In this document: piece by piece, positions 53,129 through 64,000 of the stretch | How positions within the stretch are numbered: the stretch's first letter is position 1 | How the letters are laid out: the number at the start of each line of letters is the position of its first letter | Origin: DATJHM01 sp963777355 | Lineage (GTDB): Bacteria; Chloroflexota; Ktedonobacteria; Ktedonobacterales; Ktedonobacteraceae | NCBI GenBank assembly: GCA_963777355.1 | Contig: CAVZQK010000029.1 | Location: forward strand, 40,380 to 104,379 | Reading direction: 5' to 3' | Length of the DNA: 64,000 bases | Notes under the pieces: model-generated | Databases searched by the model: none | What the model was told of the DNA's origin: nothing | Seen by the model: only the letters and a program-made list of their open reading frames with translations | Program-made: the position numbers and the translations under genes

Positions 53129-53995
53129 CTATCCTTTGATTGATCCAGTCAAAACACCTTTCGTGAAGTATTTTTGCAGGAATGGATAGATTAATAGGAT
53201 GGGCAGTGTTGCAAGCACGACTACTGCCATCTGGATCGTGAGATCAGGTGGTGGTGTCTGTCCTGGTAAGAGGGCTTCTGATGGTTGATTTCCCTGAAGC
53301 ACAATTGCACGCAGAATCACAGCAACTGGATACAACTGGGGATTATTAATATAGAGTGTTGGCTCGAAAAAGCTGTTCCAGATCTCTACCGCATAGAAAA
53401 GACTGATTGCTGCTAGCACTGCTTTCGAGAGCGGCACTACGACGCGCCAGAGGATCTGCCAATCGTTGGCCCCGTCAAGTCTGGCACTATCCGTCAGCTC
53501 CTGCGGAATGCCCAGGAAGAACTGGCGCATTACAATTACGTTGAATGGACTGAGCGCACTGGGGATCACTAGCGCCCATAGCGTATCGATCATACCAAGT
53601 TGTCGTACAACAAGATATTTCGTAATCAGGCTGGGCGTGATTAAGAGTGCAATCAAGACTAGCCAGAGAGCCGCTTTTATACCAGGGACCTCATTCTGAC
53701 TTAGTGCGTAAGCAATGGTCACTGTGAGTAACATGCTGATAGCGGTGCCAACAACCGCTGAAAAGAGACTGATGAACAGACCCTGTAATACACCGCCATT
53801 CTGTAAAACCCAGGTGTAGGCTTCCGTTGTAGGATGACGTGGAATGATTAGCAAATTACCACTGATTGCATCTGCATAGCTTGAAAAACTGACAGCCAGT
53901 ACGTAAATAAAGGGAAAGACCATCACTATCGCTAGTATGAACATAAAGAGTAGCAGAAGAAATTGGCCGGTTCGACTCGATTTATCCCAGGTCAT
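53129..53995 (-). CDS. ABC transporter permease (LplC/MalG type)
   Basis: A 288-aa inner-membrane permease with six helices. The EAA loop is DSARLDGANDWQILWRVVVPLSK, which contacts the ATPase. LIALLITPSLITKYLVVRQLGMIDTLWALVIPSALSPFNVIVMRQFF is typical of carbohydrate MalG/LplC permeases. The ATG overlaps the upstream permease stop in a TAATG junction, so translation is coupled. No ATPase gene is in the cluster; such importers often share an MsmK-type ATPase encoded elsewhere. Confidence 0.92.
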   Translation of the reverse strand: MTWDKSSRTGQFLLLLFMFILAIVMVFPFIYVLAVSFSSYADAISGNLLIIPRHPTTEAYTWVLQNGGVLQGLFISLFSAVVGTAISMLLTVTIAYALSQNEVPGIKAALWLVLIALLITPSLITKYLVVRQLGMIDTLWALVIPSALSPFNVIVMRQFFLGIPQELTDSARLDGANDWQILWRVVVPLSKAVLAAISLFYAVEIWNSFFEPTLYINNPQLYPVAVILRAIVLQGNQPSEALLPGQTPPPDLTIQMAVVVLATLPILLIYPFLQKYFTKGVLTGSIKG

Positions 53996-54966
53996 TAGAA
54001 TAGACCCTCCTCGCCGATCTTTTTCGCAAGTTGGTTTGCGCCAAATACTAAAAGGGCCCCGATTACTGTTTTGACTAGAGCAATCGCCGTTGCTGTGCCC
54101 CAACTGCCATTGATAATGCCCCGATCATATACAAATGTATCGATCACTTCGGCAACGTTCAACCCAACAGCGGTCCGTTGTAAGAAAATCTGCTCAAAAC
54201 CCGTGTTCAGGATACTGCCAATGCGCAAAATAAGCTGAAGCATAATAATCGCTCGCATACCAGGCAAGGTAATGTGCCAGATCCTGCGCCACTTGCCTGC
54301 ACCGTCAACTACTGCCGCTTCATACTGGGAGACATCAATCGCGGTGATCGCCGCCATGAAAAGGATGGTGCTCCAACCGGTCTCTTTCCAAATCACCTGG
54401 AGGACTACCAGAGGTTTGAAAAAATCAGGATTAGCCATGATGTTTACGGCATGACCACCCAGGCCAATAATAAAATGGTTGATCAGTCCATCTCCCCCAA
54501 AGAGTTGCTGCCAGATACTGATGATAATTACCCAGCCGATAAAATGAGGAAGATAGAGTACGCTTTGCATAAAGCGTTTAAATCGCTCTTTCACTAATGC
54601 ATTAAGCATCAGGGAGAGGATAATCCCAACTGGAAAGGCAAAAATAATCTGAAGTAGGCTAATGACTAGCGTATTAATAATCACTGTCCCAATTTCTGGA
54701 TCTTGAAATACGCTGATGAAATTGCTAAATCCAACCCAGGGGCTGCGAAAAAATCCCAGATAGGGAGAATAGTCCTGGAAGGCAATGAAGCTTCCAAGCA
54801 ATGGCACGTAATAGAAAAGGACGAAATACAGGAGACCAGGTAGCAGGAGAAGATAGATCAGGCGAGCACGATTTATGCGTGAAAGCAGCGTATTCGTTTT
54901 CCCTTTTTGGCTACTCTTGCTTAGGGGAGAGGGTGTCTGCGCAATCGCTTCCTTTAGTGTTGACAT
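53995..54966 (-). CDS. ABC transporter permease (LplB/MalF type)
   Basis: A 323-aa inner-membrane permease, first gene of the operon, with GGAGG 5 bases before the ATG. LLLPGLLYFVLFYYVPLLGSFIAFQDYSP is the usual N-terminal pair of LplB proteins. QYEAAVVDGAGKWRRIWHITLPGMR is the EAA loop, and the end LAKKIGEEGLF is conserved in LplB. With the LplC partner and the solute-binding protein it should import an oligosaccharide. Confidence 0.92.
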   Translation of the reverse strand: MSTLKEAIAQTPSPLSKSSQKGKTNTLLSRINRARLIYLLLLPGLLYFVLFYYVPLLGSFIAFQDYSPYLGFFRSPWVGFSNFISVFQDPEIGTVIINTLVISLLQIIFAFPVGIILSLMLNALVKERFKRFMQSVLYLPHFIGWVIIISIWQQLFGGDGLINHFIIGLGGHAVNIMANPDFFKPLVVLQVIWKETGWSTILFMAAITAIDVSQYEAAVVDGAGKWRRIWHITLPGMRAIIMLQLILRIGSILNTGFEQIFLQRTAVGLNVAEVIDTFVYDRGIINGSWGTATAIALVKTVIGALLVFGANQLAKKIGEEGLF

Positions 54967-55586
54967 ATAATCCTCCAGTAATAAAATCCCTATTCTTGTC
55001 TGTGAATGGGTCCGAGAGCGCTCGATGCCTGTCTTGAAAGAGTCGTTTTAAACTCTCTTTGGAGAGAAGGGTTTATTAAGTTCAAAAGGCTGTTTTTCTG
55101 GGTGAATATATTTTTTATTCTATCAATAGAAGCGAGAGGTACTTTGAATTTATGAGGTAAGATGGATAGCTTAAAAATACTGGGCTCTCTATTCCATAGA
55201 ATGAAGCTCTTTGTGTCCAGGGGGTATAAATAAGATCCTGCTCTGATTTCAAGAAAAAAATCCATATATTTGTACTCAAATGAAATATTATAAGAGGGTT
55301 ACATAGCGGATGCGTGTATGTAACTTCCCTAAGAAAAGAAAATGTTTACTAAGCGTCAATTTTAACTGAGTAGATAGTCTTTTGTCAATTAGCAGTTAAA
55401 AATAAAAAGGGATTGTGGATGTTACATCCATTGTCCTTCTTTTGTCTCCGGGTCGAAATACCTGCTTGGAAATGTTTAGTTAGAGGGAAAGGTAAATTAT
55501 ACTTGCTAAGGCAAAGGAAACATGGAGAGATGGTACTCTTCTGCTCATAATTTTCCTGAGAAACAGGTAAAAGAGGTTTTGAGATA
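54967..55586. other. intergenic region between divergent sugar-locus genes
   Basis: 620 bases of AT-rich sequence upstream of both the importer operon and the gene at 55683. No gene recognised. Confidence 0.4.
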
Positions 55587-55625
55587 TTGACAGGGCCTTT
55601 ACTTTTCAGTATCTTAAAGTAAAGG
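55587..55625 (+). promoter_or_regulatory. sigma-70 promoter with overlapping operator palindrome
   Basis: TTGACA (55587-55592), 17-base spacer, TATCTT (55610-55615). CCTTTACTTT (55596-55605) and AAAGTAAAGG (55616-55625) are perfect 10-bp inverted arms 10 bases apart, overlapping the spacer and flanking the -10. A dimeric repressor, for instance a sugar-responsive one, could bind here. Confidence 0.65.
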
Positions 55626-55682
55626 TTTTCTCTTTAGAAATCAGAAGAAGATGCTGACGCGATAAAAGTTATGGAGATAGAA

Positions 55683-57185
55683 ATGGCGGCAAAAAGTTTT
55701 CTTTCCCTTCTTCCCTCTGCTTTGGATCTGGTAGAGCGCTCGATGAATTGGATGGATACGCACTGGGATGCTGATGCTCATCTGCTCTACATGAAATCTT
55801 ACGAAAGGCTCTCTCCCTTGCCTATGGTGCATCATATACGGGAAACGTCCTGGTATGCCCTGGGACTTTTGCTACGCGCTTCTTCTACTGATAAGGAAAG
55901 AGCCTGTTCTGCTCTGCAAGCGTTATTGAAGTATCAGTTTGATGAGCCAGGAGCGCCCTATGATGGCACCTGGTATCGTTTTCCTGAGGAGCCGCATCCA
56001 GGTACAAAGCCGATCTGGAGAGGCTACGATCCAAATTGGCGTGAATTTATTGGCACTATTCTTGCTATCATTCTTATTGAATACGAGCAGGATCTTCCTG
56101 CATCTCTTGTTAAGGGTATTGACGAAGCTTTACGTAAAGCTATCCGAGGAGCACTTGCGCGTAATATGCCTGCTACTTATACCAATATTGCGCTGATGCA
56201 TGCGTTTCTTCTCCTCTTTGCTGGAGAGCGCCTTGACGAGCCTGCTTGGATTGTAGCAGGTGAACAGTGTGCTCAGGAGATCCATCGTCTATTTGCGGAA
56301 CATGCTGCTTTCTCAGAATTTAATTCTCCTACTTATTATGGAGTAGATCTGTATGCGCTGGGACTCTGGCGTACGTATTCTTCATCTGTCCTATTGCACA
56401 CATTGGGGATAGAGATGGAAAAGGCGTTGTGGCGAGATATTGCTTTGATGTATCATGCGGAACTAAAAAATATGTCCGGTCCTTATGATCGTAGTTATGG
56501 CATGGACCTTCAGAAATATGTTACGACGCTTGGCATGTGGCTATGGATAGCGATTGGTAAACAAAATGCACCATTTCCAGATGTGAGTACAACCTTTGAG
56601 CATGAACAAGATTTTTGTTTCGCTCCTGCCTATGTTGCTGTAGGTGTACAGATACCAGAGGATGTTCTGCACCATTTTCTCGCCTTTCAGGGAGAACGCC
56701 AGGTTGAGCGCGTTATCTCCACCCTTCCGCGCCGAGTCGCTACCGCCTGGATCGGCAAAGAAGTGTTGCTGGGTGGTGAATATACCTCTTATAGTATTCC
56801 TGCTAGCAATCAGTTTCATCCTGCAACTATCCATTGGAAGAGCACAAATAATGAAATTGCCTGGATAAGATTGCCCTATACCCAACCAATCAATGCATGG
56901 GCGGAAAAAGACAAACTCTTTATCTCCTGTATTAGACAAGAAGATCCTGAAGCGCTGCTCAATTTTATCTTTCGCGTCTCGGTACCCGGCCTGTCATCTC
57001 TCGCAGCTCATATCCAGCAAGATACCTGGCAGCTTCCAGGTTTACATATCTCTCTTGAGACGAATACCCAGTACCAGAATGCGATATATGTAGAAGATCA
57101 TTTTGAGCTATGTTATAGTGCCCAGGAGATAGAGCCTGGTACAGAAGTCCTTTTCTCTTTTTGGGTGACTGGACCTCTCTCCTAG
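55683..57185 (+). CDS. uncharacterised 500-aa protein, possible (alpha/alpha)6 toroid enzyme
   Basis: ATG 55683 follows GGAG by 6 bases; ATG 55671 would overlap it. The protein has no signal peptide. Residues 5-330 are predicted mostly helical with repeated helical pairs (ETSWYALGLLLRAS, YTNIALMHAFLLLFAGERL, EFNSPTYYGVDLYALGLW, YGMDLQKYVTTLGMWLWIAIG), the pattern of (alpha/alpha)6-toroid glycosidases and lyases; YDPNWREFIGTILA is a conspicuous conserved-looking motif. The last 170 residues are beta-rich. I do not recognise the family. Divergence from the LplABC operon suggests that it works on the imported sugar. The promoter has an operator palindrome. Confidence 0.6.
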   Translation: MAAKSFLSLLPSALDLVERSMNWMDTHWDADAHLLYMKSYERLSPLPMVHHIRETSWYALGLLLRASSTDKERACSALQALLKYQFDEPGAPYDGTWYRFPEEPHPGTKPIWRGYDPNWREFIGTILAIILIEYEQDLPASLVKGIDEALRKAIRGALARNMPATYTNIALMHAFLLLFAGERLDEPAWIVAGEQCAQEIHRLFAEHAAFSEFNSPTYYGVDLYALGLWRTYSSSVLLHTLGIEMEKALWRDIALMYHAELKNMSGPYDRSYGMDLQKYVTTLGMWLWIAIGKQNAPFPDVSTTFEHEQDFCFAPAYVAVGVQIPEDVLHHFLAFQGERQVERVISTLPRRVATAWIGKEVLLGGEYTSYSIPASNQFHPATIHWKSTNNEIAWIRLPYTQPINAWAEKDKLFISCIRQEDPEALLNFIFRVSVPGLSSLAAHIQQDTWQLPGLHISLETNTQYQNAIYVEDHFELCYSAQEIEPGTEVLFSFWVTGPLS

Positions 57186-57487
57186 TACAGTCTGGCGCAA
57201 ACCATTCGGTGTGAGTCCTTTGATCCTCTCCTTGTCTATCAAGGCGAGGCTGGCAGGTGAAACGTTCCTCTTTTTAGAGATGAAAGGGCTCTTTTTTCTA
57301 GGATCGCATTGTTTGCTGGCAACCTCTCACTCAATACGTTCATTCTGGATTGCGCTCCGCGAAGAGACATTTTCGATGCTGTACGCTGGTAACGACGAGT
57401 ATGCCCCTGATGCTATAATCACTATATGCTGATAGATGAGCCAGCTATTTACATGTTGGGTAGATACGAGCAGAAGGGGTGCTGGAT
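57186..57487. other. intergenic region without recognised genes
   Basis: 302 bases; a 73-codon frame is present but has no ribosome binding site or recognisable domain. Confidence 0.4.
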
Positions 57488-58003
57488 ATGATCCTCCCGA
57501 AAGACCGCGATCCTCGTTTCGTGACGATCCGCCGTGGTGGAACTCTCACCGATTTGGATCATCAGCTCCTCGCTCTTTGGGCGGCATCGTGCGCGGAGCA
57601 CGTTCTTGACTTCTTCGAGTTGGCTCGGCCTGAGGACCCGCGACCTCGCCGGGCAATCGAGCATGCCCGCGCCTGGGCGCGTGGCGAGGTTACGATGACT
57701 CAGGCTCGCTCGGCAGGCGGCCATGCAATGGCCGCGGCCAGAGACCTGCGCGGGGCAGCCCGGCATGCTGCATATGCTGCTGGCCAGGCTGCTGTCGTCG
57801 CGCACGTCGCCGCGCACGAACTGGGTGCTGCCGCCTATGCGATCAAGGCCGCACGTGCTGCCGTGCTGGAAGGAGAGGGCGAGAGCGCAGGGCGGATCGA
57901 GTGCCGGTGGCAACGCGACCAACTCCCGGAGGCGATTCGCGAACTCGTACTCGACGACCAGCGGTTGCGGAACGACATCTGTTGGTCGGTGTTCGACTGC
58001 TGA
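57488..58003 (+). CDS. putative immunity protein (Imm-5-like), GC-rich
   Basis: A 171-aa protein. FVTIRRGGTLTDLDHQLLALWAASCAEHVL at the N-terminus and the Ala-rich repeat region ARSAGGHAMAAARDLRGAAR, AAYAAGQAAVVAHVAAHELGAAAYAIKAARAA fit the family of 'putative immunity proteins' seen next to polymorphic toxins and also as solitary genes. No toxin gene is near. It is visibly richer in G+C than its neighbours, so recent transfer is likely. AAGGGG lies 8 bases before ATG 57488; GTG 57479 is an alternative start. Confidence 0.65.
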   Translation: MILPKDRDPRFVTIRRGGTLTDLDHQLLALWAASCAEHVLDFFELARPEDPRPRRAIEHARAWARGEVTMTQARSAGGHAMAAARDLRGAARHAAYAAGQAAVVAHVAAHELGAAAYAIKAARAAVLEGEGESAGRIECRWQRDQLPEAIRELVLDDQRLRNDICWSVFDC

Positions 58004-58053
58004 GTGCGTGTCGTGTCACTCGTCTCTGCGCGAGGTGCGCTGCGTGCGCAAGT

Positions 58054-58311
58054 TTAGTCCATCGAATACATCCGCGCAACCAATCGATCCCACATGATCT
58101 CTGTCAGGAGATCATGAACACGAGGCAGCATCTTTGCTAATATCCCTACCTGGTATCTCTTCCAGGGACGAGGAACTGTCGCCGCTTTGAGGATTATCTG
58201 AGCGACCTGTTCAGGTTTGAGGATGAGCGGATTCTCACTGGCTCCCTGGTGCATAGTCTTGAAGACATTTTCCCGAAAGGTCGCGTAGGGGTTGTTCTGG
58301 GAGAGAGCTTA
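58054..58311 (-). pseudogene. 3' remnant of a short-chain dehydrogenase/reductase
   Basis: The frame is open from about 58311 with no start codon, giving NNPYATFRENVFKTMHQGAS, then ENPLILKPEQVAQIILKAAT, PRPWKRYQVGILAKMLPRV and ending VARMYSMD. PExVAxxIxxAxxxxRPxxRYxVG followed by LP..LxD is the usual C-terminal end of classical SDR oxidoreductases. The Rossmann half is missing, so this is a broken gene, adjacent to the repeat at 58430. Confidence 0.6.
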
Positions 58312-58429
58312 ATCCCCTAAAGAATTTTCTCCATCTGCCGATAGAATTCTTAGGGGTTATTTTGTTCACCTCCATCGAACTGTCGTATCTGAGGGGAACA
58401 TAAATAAATGGTGCAGGATTTTTCCTTGT

Positions 58430-58532
58430 AGGAGAGTGACACGCTCGTAGGGTAGATCGGCTTGCCCGTCTCCTGCTCGCCAACGATCTTCTTGCTGGAA
58501 TGGATCTCCCCTACCACGAAACTTTGACGGAG
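58430..58532 (+). repeat. MITE-like element, family 1, copy B (left end divergent)
   Basis: Core at 58446 (CGTAGGGTAGATCGGCTTGC), then GCTCGCCAACGATCTTCTTG and TGGATCTCCCCTACCACGAA, very like copy A (20829-20936), and the right terminus TTGACGGAGTA (58522-58532). The left terminal repeat is not recognisable. It lies about 215 bases upstream of the first rRNA promoter. Confidence 0.7.
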
Positions 58533-58534
58533 TA

Positions 58535-58642
58535 GTAGGGTTTGCTTAGAAGAGGTATGTAGGGTTCAAACCCCTTCCCATGCGCCTTCTGTAGGGTTTG
58601 TAGCATGTGTAGGGTTTTCTCAAACAAAAGAATTTGAGAAAA
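58535..58642 (+). promoter_or_regulatory. four GTAGGGTT repeats and an AT-rich hairpin upstream of the rRNA operon
   Basis: GTAGGGTTT at 58535, 58591 and 58609 and GTAGGGTTC at 58559. TTTTCTCAAA (58615-58624) and TTTGAGAAAA (58633-58642) form a 10-bp stem. Possible protein sites and a barrier to read-through; function unknown. Confidence 0.4.
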
Positions 58643-58747
58643 TTACCCCAAAAGTGTCAGGAAGAGAGGTAGATATCCTGCTCTCGTCTCTCTTCTTCAG
58701 ATGAAGGCAAAAATCTATCCATTTTAAAAAACTGACAAAAAACCCTC

Positions 58748-58776
58748 TTGACAGGAAGGGCAAGGTGTGGCATACT
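58748..58776 (+). promoter_or_regulatory. rRNA promoter P1
   Basis: TTGACA (58748-58753), 17 bases, CATACT (58771-58776). The first of two near-consensus promoters 130 bases apart. Confidence 0.7.
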
Positions 58777-58877
58777 ACCCCTCGTTGTCCTAAACAACAC
58801 CTGCTCACGCGGCGCGAGGGCGCGATGCAGTCTCCAAACTTCTCACTACGAGTTTTGAAAACTGGAGCGAAAACCCC

Positions 58878-58906
58878 TTGACAAAGCACAAGCAGTATGC
58901 GATACT
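58878..58906 (+). promoter_or_regulatory. rRNA promoter P2
   Basis: TTGACA (58878-58883), 17 bases, GATACT (58901-58906), preceded by an AAAACCCC-type run also found before P1 (CTGACAAAAAACCCTC). Confidence 0.7.
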
Positions 58907-59033
58907 AACGAAGTCGTCGCGAGAGACTGCGAACCCTTCCCAAAGAAGGCGCTTCGCTCTCCAGAGGCTCTACGCTTCTGGAAGAGGCTCCACGATGCTT
59001 CCAACAAAAGCAACATCCTTCGCATGATGTTGT

Positions 59034-59050
59034 GTGCGTTCTTTGACAAC
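59034..59050 (+). promoter_or_regulatory. boxA-like antitermination site in the rRNA leader
   Basis: TGTGTGCGTTCTTTGACAAC resembles boxA (TGCTCTTTRAACA), 210 bases before the 16S start. Antitermination factors NusB/S10 usually bind here. Confidence 0.5.
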
Positions 59051-59245
59051 TGAAGAGTGGAAAGCAGAACAGCAACTGCATACAACGTTTCAAGCGTTTG
59101 CAGTTCCTGTCAATTGAGTTCCGTCCCGCTGACTGACGTAAGTGAGTGCGGACACGGAAAAATCTGCGAACATGCTAAGCTTATGGCTTGGCCTGGATCG
59201 CGCCCAATTTGCACTTGACACCCGCAAGGGTGTTGTATAAAAATT

Positions 59246-63978
<4,733 letters not shown>

Positions 63979-64000
63979 AGCAGCTTGCTTGCGGCGGTCC

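Noticed and set aside
57211..57432. 73-codon frame after the 500-aa gene
   Set aside because: No ribosome binding site, no recognisable domain, and low-complexity hydrophobic content.
58559..58580. T-arm-like sequence GGGTTCAAACCCC suggesting a tRNA
   Set aside because: No acceptor stem, D-arm or anticodon arm can be placed around it; it is one of the GTAGGGTT repeats.

Overview
The window looks like a chromosomal segment of a Ktedonobacteria-type Chloroflexota: a sporulating, filamentous soil bacterium related to Ktedonobacter. This is inferred from the 16S rRNA at 59246-60737, from the large winged-helix/AAA/TPR regulator with a cysteine-rich N-terminus, and from the dense mix of paralogous small methyltransferases, degenerate kinases, TAT-exported proteins and intergenic repeats. 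Codon use is moderate GC throughout. The exception is the putative immunity gene at 57488, which is clearly GC-richer.

Layout. 1-7.3 kb: end of a WD40 propeller protein, aldo/keto reductase, degenerate Ser/Thr kinase, PAS/GAF histidine kinase, methyltransferase. 7.4-16.3 kb: GNAT acetyltransferase, a BTAD/AAA/TPR regulator split by a frameshift, a nucleotidyltransferase-fold protein, a GGDEF/EAL membrane protein, an orphan RelE-like toxin. 16.7-19.8 kb: a run of small enzymes (frameshifted methyltransferase, SRPBCC protein, deazaflavin-reductase remnant, methyltransferase, HD protein). 20-24 kb: lipoprotein, membrane protein, sigma region-4 protein, TAT-exported six-blade lectin, autoregulated XRE protein. 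24-29.7 kb: map, a DHFR-like reductase, trmB with a nucleotidyltransferase-like partner, an APH-fold phosphotransferase, fdhA. 30-37.3 kb: an assimilatory nitrate operon on the minus strand, in transcription order nitrate reductase (two frameshifts), nirB, nirD, hemD-like, nitrate transporter. 38-47 kb: exported YVTN-type propeller protein, zinc-ribbon membrane protein, PsiE, a lysyl-PG-synthase-type membrane protein, FAD monooxygenase, ACT protein. 47-50.3 kb: methyltransferase followed by rearranged DNA (VOC/transposase chimera, P-loop kinase, decayed alpha/beta hydrolase) and a TPR protein. 50.4-57.2 kb: an LplABC-type ABC sugar importer with a TIM-barrel isomerase, divergent from an uncharacterised 500-aa protein behind an operator-like palindrome. 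57.5-58.3 kb: orphan immunity gene and a short-chain dehydrogenase remnant. 58.5-64 kb: an rRNA operon with tandem promoters, 16S, a spacer without tRNA, and 23S.

How the genes work together. The nitrate operon would take up nitrate, reduce it to nitrite and then ammonium, and help make the siroheme that NirB needs. Its catalytic nitrate reductase reads as broken. The 50.4-57.2 kb block looks like an oligosaccharide uptake and processing locus.

The most unusual content is repetitive. (i) A MITE-like family has TA-ended inverted repeats and a hairpin core (six cores at four loci, two of them internally tandem). (ii) A second short family is centred on CGTAGGGTCGGCTGTT. (iii) A third repeat of about 110 bp forms the coding 3' end of one gene and starts exactly at the stop codon of another. 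Several genes carry single-base frameshifts, mostly next to homopolymers. These may be real decay or base-calling errors, and only read-level data can decide.
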